From Bradyrhizobium sp. AZCC 1610 (lineage in GTDB: Bacteria > Pseudomonadota > Alphaproteobacteria > Rhizobiales > Xanthobacteraceae): 64,000 nt of DNA. Below the pieces are notes generated by a model. The model was not told the origin of the DNA. It ran no database searches and saw only the letters and a program-made list of their open reading frames with translations. This document shows positions 36,305 through 45,471 of this stretch, in pieces. Every line of letters begins with the position of its first letter. Within the stretch, counting starts at the first letter, position 1. A program made the translations under genes and the position numbers. Location of the stretch: contig NZ_JAZHRR010000001.1 of the NCBI RefSeq assembly GCF_036924515.1, positions 4,683,001 to 4,747,000 of the forward strand, read 5' to 3'.

Positions 36305-36814
36305 ATGACCGTTGCATCGGGAATGACATTACCGCTCGCGGAGCGAAACTGGCGCCGGCTGACGCTGGCCATCGTTACGGGTTTCACCTGCGCGGCGGCG
36401 ATCGCGAGAACGCTGCCGGTAGCGATGGACGCGATATCGGCAGCTCCCGCTCCGCTGTGCGCCGACAATGCGTCGGGCTCATCGCTCAATAAAGTCGAAG
36501 TGATCGCTTCGCACGCCTTGCCGAATGTACCCGGCAAGAGGGTAACGGTGGTGCGCGTCGCTTACGGACCGGGCGGCTTTACTCCGCCGCACCGCCATGG
36601 TGGCTCGGTCACGGCCTACATCACCAAGGGCCGGGTCCGCTCGCAGCTCAAAGGCGGCGTGCTGGAGACATTCGAGGTCGGGCAATCGTTCTTTGAACCA
36701 CCTGGCGCGACGCATCTTGTTTCCGCCAATTCAAGCAACACGGAGCCGGCCGAGCTGATTGCCGTGTTCGTCGCTGACGAGGGGGCGGAATTGACGACCC
36801 TACTCGACCGATAG
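36305..36814 (+). CDS. Exported cupin-domain protein
   Basis: The second ATG (36305) is preferred since GGGAG lies 6 bases before it. The N-terminus has a basic patch and hydrophobic helix (LTLAIVTGFTCAAAIARTL), probably a signal peptide or anchor. A single cupin domain follows: GGFTPPHRHGGSVTAYITKG, then GQSFFEPPGATHLVSANS. The His pair in PHRH and the later His are typical metal ligands. It follows the SDR gene by 55 bases and is probably co-transcribed. Role unknown. Confidence 0.85.
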   Translation: MTVASGMTLPLAERNWRRLTLAIVTGFTCAAAIARTLPVAMDAISAAPAPLCADNASGSSLNKVEVIASHALPNVPGKRVTVVRVAYGPGGFTPPHRHGGSVTAYITKGRVRSQLKGGVLETFEVGQSFFEPPGATHLVSANSSNTEPAELIAVFVADEGAELTTLLDR

Positions 36815-36965
36815 CGGATAAAAACAACCGGAAAAGGGACATATCGACGCTCGTCGCTCCAGAACTGCCCCTCTCAAATTTGCTGCAAGTGGATTCTTAT
36901 ATTGATCTCTCGGTGCTCACGTTGTGCACACGCGGCCATCTAACCCTCTGACCGAATTTCCGTTT

Positions 36966-37040
36966 GTCGCGGTAGGGACGCCCATTGCTGAGCGCCCCCC
37001 GCCCAGATCCGTACGTGCGCAATTCACGCATACGGCTCCT
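36966..37040 (-). ncRNA. Group II intron remnant: domains V and VI and 3' end
   Basis: On the minus strand, 37038 to 37006 matches intron domain V: GAGCCGTATGCG at the start (AGC catalytic triad) and CGCACGTACGGATC at the end, folding into the standard hairpin. It is followed by a GGGGGGCG stem and CTACCGCGAC at 36975-36966, like domain VI with its bulged A and the intron 3' terminus. No reverse transcriptase frame is found upstream, so only the 3' end survives. The rest of the 36815-37268 gap has no gene. Confidence 0.7.
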
Positions 37041-37268
37041 ACCTCGGGTGGCTGACGAGGAAGCGTTGCTCCGGCCATACATACAGATCATTTCGAAATT
37101 ACGGTCCTGGCAACGTCGCGCATGATCGACGTCCGCAAACTGTGGCTTTGAAAACACTGCTGACCGACGGCACTGCAATTCCGCCTGTTTTGGTCAATGT
37201 CCGCTTCGCGCCAAGAGGCGACATTGACTTGGCATCAACGCCATCGCCGACGCCAACTCACCGCCTTA

Positions 37269-38903
37269 TCAGGGATTCCTGACTTCGAAGGCCAACAGGA
37301 CGTTGCCGGGCAGACCACTCCATTGGGCGTAGCCCGAAGCCACGTAGAGCATCCCGTCCACGATCGTTGGGCCGGGTCCGTCCATGGCACCGCCGTGTGC
37401 CGAAACGCCGTTCACCGTCGCGTAATCGCGCGCCGTGTCGACTTCCCAAAGCAGCCTGGCGTCGGCAGTGGCAAAGGCACGTAGATAGCCGCTGACCTCA
37501 CCCGAAAAAATAACGCCGGGAATTGCGGTGACAGCTGCGGAAAGAGCGGGGCTGCATTGGCTCCGGTCACCACACGGGACCGGCGGTACCTGCATTGAGA
37601 CTTTCCCGGTGGCAAGATCCAGCGCGAACAGACCGCCGCCGGCAGTGGGATCAAGACTCATAGTGCCGTCAGGAAGAAACCGCAGGTCGGAGTTGGCGAC
37701 ATACACGCGCTCCTGATCCGCGGCGGAGCCCCACATGATGCCTCCCAGCGGACCACCCTTACCGACCGGCGTTTGCCACAAGATTTTGCCCTCCTGGTCA
37801 GGATCTAGCGCATGGACCACCCCGGATTTCTGCCCGACGACCAACACACGCTGTCCGTTGCGTAAACTCACCAGGATGGGTGATTGGCCAAAGTCGCTGT
37901 CCGGACCATGGTCTTCCGGACAATTGGACTGGTCCGCACCTAAACAACCCACGACATAGCTGTCCTTGGCCGTGACCTGCCGATGCCAGAGCATCCGGCC
38001 CGTCGCAAGGTCAAACGCAAGAATTGCATCGCTCGTTTCTGCTGGCGGATTCGAATAGCTGTTTCCAGTTGCGACGTAGACCGCGTGACGCTGGACATCG
38101 ATGGTCGGCGCTGACCAGATGGCGGCACCGGCCGGACCATACAGCTGCGTCCCGATGACATTCTGCTTTGTCGGGCGCGGCGCCTCAGGGATCGTGTAGG
38201 CCTTCCACACCTGCCGGCCGGTCCTGCTATCCAGCGCTACGACGCTGCCGCGAAAGGTGCAGCATTGGTAGCTGGCTTTAGATCCAGTCGCTTCCTCGAA
38301 TGATGAGACCGGCACATACAGCACGCCGGAATATAGCGTCGGCGCGCCAACGATCCGGGCAGCCGGATGATCCTCGACCTTGGTCTTCCACATCAATGCG
38401 CCCGTCGTCGCATTCACGGCGTAGGCACTGGCGCGCACGTCGCCAAAGAACACCGCAAACTGATCCGTGCCGGAGATCGGACCTACGCTGATCGCCGTTC
38501 GGACCATCGCCTCTGTTGCGAACGTCCAGCGGATGCATCCGCTCCTTGCATCAAGCGCGTAGACCTTGCGATCGCCACCTCCCACAAACAGCAGACCGCC
38601 AACAATGGTCGGCTGGGCATTGGCCGCAGATGCGCCGGGAAATCCGAACGCCCATTTCAGTTGCAACCGGGGCACCTGTTCCGGCGTCATTCCGGCCATC
38701 GCTGCTGGCTGAAACCGGCTGTTGTTGATGTCTACGCCCCAGCCGTTCCATCGCGGTCCGTCGAGCCGCCGGGGAAACCCGTCCAGATTGTGCGCGCACT
38801 TGGAGATATCGGTTGAGGCCGGCGGGGTTTGCTGCTGCGCGTGTGCCGCGAGCGGCAAAGCTGCGATGCCAGTAACTATTGCAATGATGTCTCGCCGGCG
38901 CAT
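37269..38903 (-). CDS. PQQ-type beta-propeller dehydrogenase (polyvinyl-alcohol dehydrogenase-like)
   Basis: 544 residues. The N-terminus MRRRDIIAIVTGIAALPLAA then HAQQ is an export signal, possibly Tat. The propeller has repeated W-motif blades (GDRKVYALDARSGCIRWTFA, AYAVNATTGALMWKTKV, GSVVALDSRTGRQVWKAYT, AILAFDLATGRMLWHRQV, GGLFALDLATGKVSMQV, GYLRAFATADARLLWEVD). PQQ enzymes of this shape oxidise alcohols in the periplasm; no haem-binding CxxCH is present, so an external electron acceptor is needed. The substrate is unknown. A copy of the GTCCGCTTTG repeat lies upstream at 38971. Confidence 0.82.
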   Translation of the reverse strand: MRRRDIIAIVTGIAALPLAAHAQQQTPPASTDISKCAHNLDGFPRRLDGPRWNGWGVDINNSRFQPAAMAGMTPEQVPRLQLKWAFGFPGASAANAQPTIVGGLLFVGGGDRKVYALDARSGCIRWTFATEAMVRTAISVGPISGTDQFAVFFGDVRASAYAVNATTGALMWKTKVEDHPAARIVGAPTLYSGVLYVPVSSFEEATGSKASYQCCTFRGSVVALDSRTGRQVWKAYTIPEAPRPTKQNVIGTQLYGPAGAAIWSAPTIDVQRHAVYVATGNSYSNPPAETSDAILAFDLATGRMLWHRQVTAKDSYVVGCLGADQSNCPEDHGPDSDFGQSPILVSLRNGQRVLVVGQKSGVVHALDPDQEGKILWQTPVGKGGPLGGIMWGSAADQERVYVANSDLRFLPDGTMSLDPTAGGGLFALDLATGKVSMQVPPVPCGDRSQCSPALSAAVTAIPGVIFSGEVSGYLRAFATADARLLWEVDTARDYATVNGVSAHGGAMDGPGPTIVDGMLYVASGYAQWSGLPGNVLLAFEVRNP

Positions 38904-39068
38904 CGTCCGTGCCCCTGCTGTGTATCACAAGTACAGCGTAGAACCTTTAAGCGAGACATCCAAGAGGTCGAATGTCCGCTTTGGGTGGAGCAGACGCCGC
39001 AGCGCTCAAACGCGAATCAAGACGGCCGAGAGATACCGATTGAAGTTCTCGATTGAGACGCGCTGCGA

Positions 39069-40853
39069 TCAGCCTGTCAAACCCGCCTTGCGCAAACCTT
39101 CGAGAAAGTGTTCGCGATCCGACGGATTTCTGTACCTGTCGGCTCGCGCCAGCGCAAGGTCGAGGCGGTTCCGAGATAGCGGTTCGCCACGATCCTTCAA
39201 TTCGCGCTGCCGTTCGCTCACGAATGCATCCACTTCGAACCGTGCTTCATCGAGCCGGCCCATCTGCGCATAGCAGGCGGCGAGGAGGCCGTGCGACCAG
39301 CGATCAAGGGCCCGCATCTCCTTGAGTGCTTTGACCGCTTGCTCGTATTCGCGGCCCGAATAGAGGGCAAGCGCGTGGTACCAATGGTAGAGATTGGGCG
39401 GGAACGGGTTGAGACGCTTGGCCGCGTCGATTGATGTGACCGCCTCTCGCCACCGTCCCCAGTAGACGAGAATATTGGCGAAAACAGCGGCGACATCGGC
39501 GTCGTTGGGGTTGAGCGCGAGAGCGCGCTTGAAGTGAATTTCGGCCTCATCGTCCCTCCTGAGCAGGAACAGCAATTGCGCGTAGACGCCGTGAGACCAA
39601 GCGTCGCTGTCGTCAATGTCGAGAGCCGTCTCTATATGTCGCAACGCCTCGTCCAGCGAGTTCGCGTCGGCTGACTCAAGGAATACGTCGCAGACAGCGG
39701 TCCAAGCGATGTTCGCGTGGGCGCGGGCGTACTGTGGGTCAAGCGCCACGGCGCTCCGGAAATAACCGCGCGCCTCCGCAAGGTCGTTCTGCGTCAAGCG
39801 CCGCCACCGCTCGTTCCCCAGCAAGACAAAATCGTACGCGGTAAAATTCGAGGTTTGCTTGCGCTTGGCGAGATCGCGGCCGGCGTCCTCCAACCGGCCC
39901 GCCAGCGTCGAGACAATCGTCCGGGTGATCTCATCCTGGACAACGAAAATATCCTCAAGTTCGCAGTCCCAGCGCTCGGCCCAAAGGTGATTGCCACTCG
40001 CCGCGTCGAGGAGCTGGATCGTTACCCGCACCCGTTTGCCGGCCTTGCGAACGCTGCCTTCGACCGCGTATCGGACACCGAGCCGGCGGCCGACTTCGGT
40101 AACATCGACCGTCTTGCCGTGCAGGGAGAACGACGAGTGGGGGGCGACCACGAATAACGATCGGAACCGCGACAACTCAATGATAATGTCCTCGGTGATC
40201 CCGTCGGAAAAATAGTCCTGCGCGGGATCGCCGCTGATACTGTTAAGTGGCAGCACCGCGATAGACGGCTTGTCGGGAATTGGAGGGGAGCCGCCGGCAG
40301 CGGCGTGGCTCCCGGGCGCGTCATGTGGTGAACGGGCGCGATAGACGTGGATAGGCCGCGCCATGTTCTTTACTGTCCGCATGCCAAGGTCATCGAAACC
40401 CGCCGGCAGTTTGCCTACGACCTGGTCGTGAATGGTACTGGAGACGTAGACCTCTCCCGGCTCGCACAATCCTTCGAGTCGCGCGGCAATGTTAACGCCT
40501 TCCCCGTGAATGTCGTCGCCCTCGACGATGACATCGCCCACCGTAATGCCGATCCGGAAGATAATGCGGCGGTGCTTTGGAAGGGGCGCATTGCGCTCTG
40601 CGAGTTCCGATTGAATTGCGAGCGCACTGCGCACCGCATCTACGGCGCTAGGAAACTCGATCAGAATTCCGTCTCCTGTGGTCTTGACGATGCGCCCGCC
40701 GTCAGCTTCGACCCGAGGTCCGACCAGCTCAGCCTGGAGCGATTTGAGACGCGCATGCGTCTCTTCCTCATCTGCCTCGATCAGTCGGGAATATCCAACC
40801 ACGTCGGCAGCGAGGATCGCGGCAAGCCTTCGCCGGATATGCTCCGCACCCAT
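39069..40853 (-). CDS. Class III adenylate cyclase with TPR region
   Basis: 594 residues. The cyclase domain is at about 8-170: AAILAADVVGYSRLIEADEE (metal Asp), GGRIVKTTGDGILIEFPSAV (second metal Asp) and IHGEGVNIAARLEGLCEPGE (transition-state Asn/Arg). A segment around 195-310 (KPSIAVLPLNSISGDPAQDY, SDGITEDIIIELSRF) matches the TolB-like linker seen in rhizobial cyclases, then TPR repeats fill 340-560. It is a soluble, multi-copy class in Bradyrhizobium making cAMP in response to unknown cues. Confidence 0.92.
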   Translation of the reverse strand: MGAEHIRRRLAAILAADVVGYSRLIEADEEETHARLKSLQAELVGPRVEADGGRIVKTTGDGILIEFPSAVDAVRSALAIQSELAERNAPLPKHRRIIFRIGITVGDVIVEGDDIHGEGVNIAARLEGLCEPGEVYVSSTIHDQVVGKLPAGFDDLGMRTVKNMARPIHVYRARSPHDAPGSHAAAGGSPPIPDKPSIAVLPLNSISGDPAQDYFSDGITEDIIIELSRFRSLFVVAPHSSFSLHGKTVDVTEVGRRLGVRYAVEGSVRKAGKRVRVTIQLLDAASGNHLWAERWDCELEDIFVVQDEITRTIVSTLAGRLEDAGRDLAKRKQTSNFTAYDFVLLGNERWRRLTQNDLAEARGYFRSAVALDPQYARAHANIAWTAVCDVFLESADANSLDEALRHIETALDIDDSDAWSHGVYAQLLFLLRRDDEAEIHFKRALALNPNDADVAAVFANILVYWGRWREAVTSIDAAKRLNPFPPNLYHWYHALALYSGREYEQAVKALKEMRALDRWSHGLLAACYAQMGRLDEARFEVDAFVSERQRELKDRGEPLSRNRLDLALARADRYRNPSDREHFLEGLRKAGLTG

Positions 40854-41039
40854 GGTGGCCGGTCCCTTGCAGGGATTTCGGCCAATGAGACTACAGCCGC
40901 CCGCGAACCAAGTCTATCGCGGCCGGGGTCATCTTTGGAAGTGGACCTGCGTAATCGCGAGGTCCCTTTGCTCCTATCAACTGACCTGGTCAGTCCGGCC
41001 TGTCAGGCCGAAAAGTGCCAGGAACGGAAGTCCGCGACC

Positions 41040-41075
41040 TCATTCGATCACCTCATCGGCACGAGTCAGGCGCGC
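41040..41075 (-). pseudogene. Tiny 3' scrap of an ABC binding-protein gene
   Basis: The minus strand reads TRADEVIE then TGA at 41042-41040, the conserved end (ARADEVIE) of a binding-protein family whose larger fragment is at 60540-60785. Only about eight codons remain. It sits in the 225-base gap between the cyclase and TPR genes, beside half of the GTCCGC repeat (about 40990-41035). Confidence 0.45.
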
Positions 41076-41078
41076 GCT

Positions 41079-42920
41079 TCAAAGATTTGAAATCTGCAAC
41101 AGCTTGCGGTCGCCGATCCAGGTTCTGGCAAGGTCGGCCTCGGCCTTGCGGGCTGCGGAGCCATCACCGCGTGACTTATGCAGTTCCGCCAGCCCGTAAT
41201 ACGACCAGCCATTGGCGGGCGCCCGGCTGAGCGCGCGCTGGAATTGCCGCTCCGCCTCGGCGTAACGGCCGGCCTGCAGCAGGGCGGCGGCAAGCGATTG
41301 CCGGATCGGATAATACCAATAGGGCGGCTCGGTGTAGGCCAACGTGTCCTGCAATGCCGCCGCCCGTTCGAACCGGATGATGGCGGTGCGATAGTCGCCC
41401 TTGGCCTGAGCTACGCGTGCGAGGATCACCGTGCGCGCGATGCGGAGCACCTCCTGCGCCGGGACGCCTGAATCCTTCAGCAGCTTGAAGTCCGCGGTGC
41501 GCTCGATCGTCTCGATGGCGCTCGCTGCGGCAGTAGCGCCCGCGAAGTCACGGTTCGCCACCAGCGCGACGCCGCGCACGTAGAGCCACATCGCCTTGAC
41601 ATAAGGAATCGCATCGCCGGGATCCGGCAGCGCCAAAATGGTCTCGGGCGTGCTGAACTGCGCGTGCGCGAAGTAAGGCGCCGCCTTGACCGGCTGCACC
41701 ATCGCAATGCCCTTGGCAGCCTCGCTGGGAATGAGCTGGCCGAGCTTCTCCGCAGCCGCAATCACGGTCGGGCCGTCGCCGGCCATCTGCGCCGACGCCA
41801 TCACGAAGTGCACGTTGTGCGGATAATAGCCGAGCCGGTAGACGCCCATCGGCGCGTTGGTCTCGGTCAGGTATTTTTCATCGACCTTGACCGCGGTCTT
41901 GTTGTCTTCCAGCGCGTCGAGATAGCGGCCGACCCGATAATAGATGTGGCTCGGCATGTGCACGAGATGGCCGGCGCCGGGAATCGTGCCGCGCAACTTG
42001 TCGGCATAGGGCTCGGCGCGCTTGGGCCGGTCCGACGCCTCGACGGCATGAATATAAAGGTGAATAGCGCCGGCATGATTGGGATTACGCGTCAGCACGC
42101 GCTCCAGCGTCGGCACGATCGGCACGCTTTGCGGCTTGGCGTCGCGGCCGCCCGGCTTCCAGTAGTCCCAGGGGCTGAGATCCATCACCGCCTCGGCATA
42201 GAGCGTGGCAATCTCGTCGTCGTCGGCAAACTGTTTTGCTGCCTTCGCCATCTCGGCCGCGTAGGCAGCGTCGAGTGGTGCGCGGGCGGCCTTGGGATCG
42301 CTGCCGTAGCGCACCGCGATGGCGCCGATCAGCGCCTGCTCGCGCGGGCTCGCTTTCCCGGCCAGCGCCTTAGCCTTCTGCGCGGCGGCATAGGCTGGCG
42401 CGACCGCGTCCTCCGGCATCGGGAGATTGATGTTGGGACCGAGCACCAGCGCCTCGCCCCAGAAACACATGGCGCAGTCAGGGTCGAGTTTTTGCGCCAT
42501 GCGAAACGCGCGTCGCGCCTCATCGTGATTGAAGGCGTAGGCGAGACGCAGGCCCTGATCGAAATAGGCCTGCGCGCGCTCGTTCGCGGTCGTGACCTTC
42601 CATGTGATGGAGCCGATGCCGGTCCACAGCGGCGGCTCGGTGTCCGCGAATGCCGGCGCGGGGCTGGCTGCGCTCATCTCGGCGCGCGGCACTTCCGTCT
42701 GCACCAGGCGAAACATCATGTTCGGCCGGGCGGTTGCCGTCGGCGTGCCGCAGATCGGAATATCGGCGTCGGCGAGCGGCAGCGATACATCCACGGCGGT
42801 TGCGCGTGCGTCCGCGAGAATAAAACCGGTCCCGGCCAGCAGCGCCGCCAGTGCCGTGCCGCCGAGTGCGGCAAGACTTGCGGAAACCAGCAGGCTTCGC
42901 GATCGCGTGAATGTCGCCAT
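41079..42920 (-). CDS. Exported TPR-repeat protein
   Basis: The start ATG 42920 (MATFTRSRSLLVSASLAALG) has GGAG 6 bases upstream; 613 residues. An N-terminal hydrophobic segment (ALGGTALAALLAGTGFILA) is followed by repeated helical pairs: AYFDQGLRLAYAFNHDEARR, AFRMAQKLDPDCAMCFWGEA, and C-terminal GDYRTAIIRFERAAALQDTL and GRYAEAERQFQRALSRAPAN. Such large TPR proteins are widespread and lack a known activity. The MCFWG and HLVHMPSHIYYRVGRY segments are conserved family landmarks. It is probably periplasmic or membrane-anchored. Confidence 0.82.
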   Translation of the reverse strand: MATFTRSRSLLVSASLAALGGTALAALLAGTGFILADARATAVDVSLPLADADIPICGTPTATARPNMMFRLVQTEVPRAEMSAASPAPAFADTEPPLWTGIGSITWKVTTANERAQAYFDQGLRLAYAFNHDEARRAFRMAQKLDPDCAMCFWGEALVLGPNINLPMPEDAVAPAYAAAQKAKALAGKASPREQALIGAIAVRYGSDPKAARAPLDAAYAAEMAKAAKQFADDDEIATLYAEAVMDLSPWDYWKPGGRDAKPQSVPIVPTLERVLTRNPNHAGAIHLYIHAVEASDRPKRAEPYADKLRGTIPGAGHLVHMPSHIYYRVGRYLDALEDNKTAVKVDEKYLTETNAPMGVYRLGYYPHNVHFVMASAQMAGDGPTVIAAAEKLGQLIPSEAAKGIAMVQPVKAAPYFAHAQFSTPETILALPDPGDAIPYVKAMWLYVRGVALVANRDFAGATAAASAIETIERTADFKLLKDSGVPAQEVLRIARTVILARVAQAKGDYRTAIIRFERAAALQDTLAYTEPPYWYYPIRQSLAAALLQAGRYAEAERQFQRALSRAPANGWSYYGLAELHKSRGDGSAARKAEADLARTWIGDRKLLQISNL

Positions 42921-42999
42921 AGTGGGCTCCAAATCAGACGGAGGGAAAAAATCTGCCGGATGCGGGACTTCAACGGGTCGCCGGAACCGGATCCAAAGA

Positions 43000-43410
43000 G
43001 ACCCCTGAAACGAATTTTGAGACGTATCCGTCCTTTCCGCAAGGCGACTGCAATGTCTGTGGCTGCGACACGTTAGCGTCGGCGGAAGGCCCGCCGCGTT
43101 GGGTCAACGGTGCTGCTCTTGTCCGCTTCGGGTCATGTGTGGACGACGCCCGCGTTGCAAGAAGAATCTGACGTTCGGCTTGCGGTCGGGTGCAAGTCAT
43201 GTGTCCGGCCTGTTTGCGCGGCACCATGACCGCTGGCCCTGATGTAGTCCGCGGATCGGGTCCCAATCATTCGCACGGGCTTTGACGCCCATGACCCAGA
43301 AGCGGGTTGTCCCAATCGACGGCTCGACCGTTTCGCATCACGCCATCATCACCCTCGCAATTCGGTTGTCTTGCTCCGCCGTCGCCTCAGGCTCCCGTTG
43401 CCAAGCCTCT
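43000..43410. other. Intergenic region with a GTCCGC repeat copy, no gene
   Basis: About 410 bases with no convincing frame. It includes GTCCGCTTCGGGTCATG at 43121-43137 and a related GTCATGTGTCCGG at about 43195, members of the dispersed repeat family. The IS110 right end probably lies near 43400. Confidence 0.4.
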
Positions 43411-44442
43411 TCAGGCGGCTGCAGCAAGCTCCGGCGCTCGATAGTATCCTCCCTTGGCCATGATCGCCCAGGCGATGCGCGCCATCTTGTTGGCAACGGC
43501 AACGGCAACGAGCTTGGCCGGCTTCTTGGCCAGCAGCCTCATGACCCAGGGATGCTTTTGCGGCTGCTGCCGGGCGTGTCGAACAACGGCTGTTGCACCG
43601 ATGACGAGCAACCGTCGGAGATAGCGATCTCCTTGCTTGGAGATGCCGCCGAGCCGCTCCTTGCCCCCCGTCGAGTGCTGCCGCGGCACAAGTCCGATCC
43701 ATGCCGCAAAATCCCGACCGGATTTGAAGTCACTCGGGTCTGTGACAGTAGAAGCAATGGCCGTGGCCCCGATCACGCCAATCCCGGGCACGGTCTCGAG
43801 GCGGCAGCTCATGTCATTGGCACGATGATGGGCGTGAATGGCGCGATCCAGAGTCCCGATTTGCAATTCCAGAGCAGCGAGTTGATCTACAATGGCCTGC
43901 AGCGCCTGTTTCATCGCAGATGGAAGAGCTTCGCGGTTACTTTCGTCCGTGATGATCGCGGCAAGCTGCGCGAGACCTTCGCGCCCCATCTCCGCAACGA
44001 GGCCGAACTCGGCAAGGTGGGCTCGGAGCGCATTGATCAGCTGCGTGCGCTGACGGATTAAAAGATCCCGCGTTCGATGCAACATCAGCAAGGCTTGCTG
44101 ATCGGCCGACTTGATCGGCACGAACCGCATTGATGGGCGTGTCACGGCCTCACAGATGGCGGCTGCGTCGGCAGCATCGTTTTTCGACCGTTTGACATAG
44201 CCCTTCACGTAACTCGGCGGCATCAGACGCACGGTGTGACCGAGCTTGGAGACTTCACGCGCCCAATGATGAGCGGTTCCGCAGGCTTCCATGCCGACCA
44301 GGCAAGGGGGAAGCTTGCTAAAGAAGTCGATGACCTGCTTGCGCCGCAACTGACGATTGATGACGACCTTGCCCGCACTATCCACGCCGTGCACTTGGAA
44401 CACGTTCTTGGCGAGATCAACGCCGATGGTGCTAACCTGCAT
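43411..44442 (-). CDS. IS110-family transposase
   Basis: The start ATG 44442 (MQVSTIGVDLAKNVFQVHGV) has GGAGG upstream; 343 residues, intact. The RuvC-like DEDD domain has Asp in GVDLAKN, Glu in VGMEACGTAHHW and Asp residues in RSKNDAADAAAI. The C-terminal domain has PGIGVIGATAIASTV and the catalytic Ser block PRQHSTGGKERLGGISKQGD. IS110 recombinases act with a bridge RNA encoded in the element's non-coding end; the DNA upstream of the start (44443 to about 44640) is the place to look. The element ends were not delimited. Confidence 0.9.
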   Translation of the reverse strand: MQVSTIGVDLAKNVFQVHGVDSAGKVVINRQLRRKQVIDFFSKLPPCLVGMEACGTAHHWAREVSKLGHTVRLMPPSYVKGYVKRSKNDAADAAAICEAVTRPSMRFVPIKSADQQALLMLHRTRDLLIRQRTQLINALRAHLAEFGLVAEMGREGLAQLAAIITDESNREALPSAMKQALQAIVDQLAALELQIGTLDRAIHAHHRANDMSCRLETVPGIGVIGATAIASTVTDPSDFKSGRDFAAWIGLVPRQHSTGGKERLGGISKQGDRYLRRLLVIGATAVVRHARQQPQKHPWVMRLLAKKPAKLVAVAVANKMARIAWAIMAKGGYYRAPELAAAA

Positions 44443-44637
44443 GTGGACGACCCCCTCCGGTGATTCGTTGTTGAACAATCACCCTTTGGCACATTCGATG
44501 CCGGGAGCGGGCGTCGTCCACCACATCATTCGCGTCGATTTTGAAATATCCGCCACATGTCCGGTTATTGGCAAATCTCGGACATGGTTCGCACCGAGGT
44601 TGTCCACGCAATGGGATGCGAGCTGTGATTCCGGGAT

Positions 44638-44781
44638 CAGCGGTTCTTCGATCCAATCATGGTGCCGGGTCGGAAGCCGCTGGTCACGTTCCGCGACGCC
44701 GCGCAGTACATCATCAAATTGCCGAAGGCCGAGCGCGAATTTCCCGCATACTGTGAGCGAGATATCCCGAAAGGGCGCTGA
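44638..44781 (+). pseudogene. N-terminal scrap of a conserved rhizobial small protein
   Basis: The frame reads QRFFDPIMVPGRKPLVTFRD then AAQYIIKLPKAEREFPAY to TGA 44781. The family continues with a helical middle and ends as in the fragment at 50322-50439; here the sequence leaves the family after PKAE. Another 5' scrap is at about 51496-51555 (GRKFHEPIALPGGSRLV). All three are decayed copies. Confidence 0.5.
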
Positions 44782-44787
44782 ACGCCC

Positions 44788-45033
44788 TTACTTGTTGAAC
44801 GGCGCGGGCAGAACCGCTGCGAGCGATATGGTGTCGAGCGCTCGACCTTCATCATCTGCGATAACGAAAGCCTCCGGAACCGTTTGCTTACCGCTCTTGA
44901 TTGCTTCGACCAAAAGTTCACGGGCAGTTAGCATAGCCTCGCGCTTAGCCGCAGAAAGATCCGGTAAATCCATTCCTTCGTCATCGGATGTTAGTTCGTC
45001 GCCCGCACGGAGGTGAAAATAAAATCGCCCCAT
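44788..45033 (-). CDS. DUF6894 family small protein
   Basis: ATG 45033 (MGRFYFHLRAGDELTSDDEG) starts 81 residues typical of DUF6894: an aromatic N-terminal strand, then MDLPDLSAAKREAMLTAREL and VIADDEGRALDTISLAAVLP. The function is unknown. It is the intact counterpart of the broken gene at 875-1106. It is followed by a 438-base gap with only a hairpin. Confidence 0.8.
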   Translation of the reverse strand: MGRFYFHLRAGDELTSDDEGMDLPDLSAAKREAMLTARELLVEAIKSGKQTVPEAFVIADDEGRALDTISLAAVLPAPFNK

Positions 45034-45297
45034 GGCGAGCCTCACATTGATCAGGCAAAAGACTAATCAATGTCGTCCGGTTCGTCTGTCTGGCCGCCGA
45101 CAAGCCTGCCAAATTTGTGAGAACCACGGACATCGGCGCGCGGCGCTAAGGTCCCCGCCGCGCGGCGCGCGATGTCCGCATACATCAACGCGGGCCGTGG
45201 CTTGCCCCAGATCAATACGCGCCCGTCGGTCTATGCTCTAGCGTTGATTCGAGCATCGACCGAGCGGCACGGAGGGGTGCTGTTGAGGTTTTTGCCA

Positions 45298-45325
45298 GAG
45301 GCCCGGATACCCTCATCCGGGCCTC
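45298..45325. other. Strong hairpin (11-base perfect stem)
   Basis: GAGGCCCGGAT / ATCCGGGCCTC with loop ACCCTC lies in the 45034-45471 gap. No T-run follows on either strand, so it is not a standard terminator; it may act with Rho, protect an mRNA end or be a repeat. The rest of the gap holds GC-rich palindromic DNA (CGCGCGGCGC blocks near 45137-45175) and no gene. Confidence 0.6.
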
Positions 45326-45471
45326 GCGCGCATTTGCGTCGCGCAGGAACGACAGCTAACAGCGCCGCGTTATCAGATCGGGTCGCCAACCCCGAGCGGC
45401 CTGGCACGGTTCCGTCCCAAAGCCCCCAGCCCCACTACCCGAGGCGGGACCGTGCACGCAGCGGGCCTTGC

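Noticed and set aside
41664..43076. A 470-codon plus-strand frame opposite the TPR gene
   Set aside because: Composition (RR, HH, GR runs) is typical of antisense of a GC-rich gene; the minus strand has a ribosome site, signal peptide and TPR repeats.
45298..45325. Hairpin as an intrinsic terminator
   Set aside because: No T-run follows on either strand; kept only as a hairpin.
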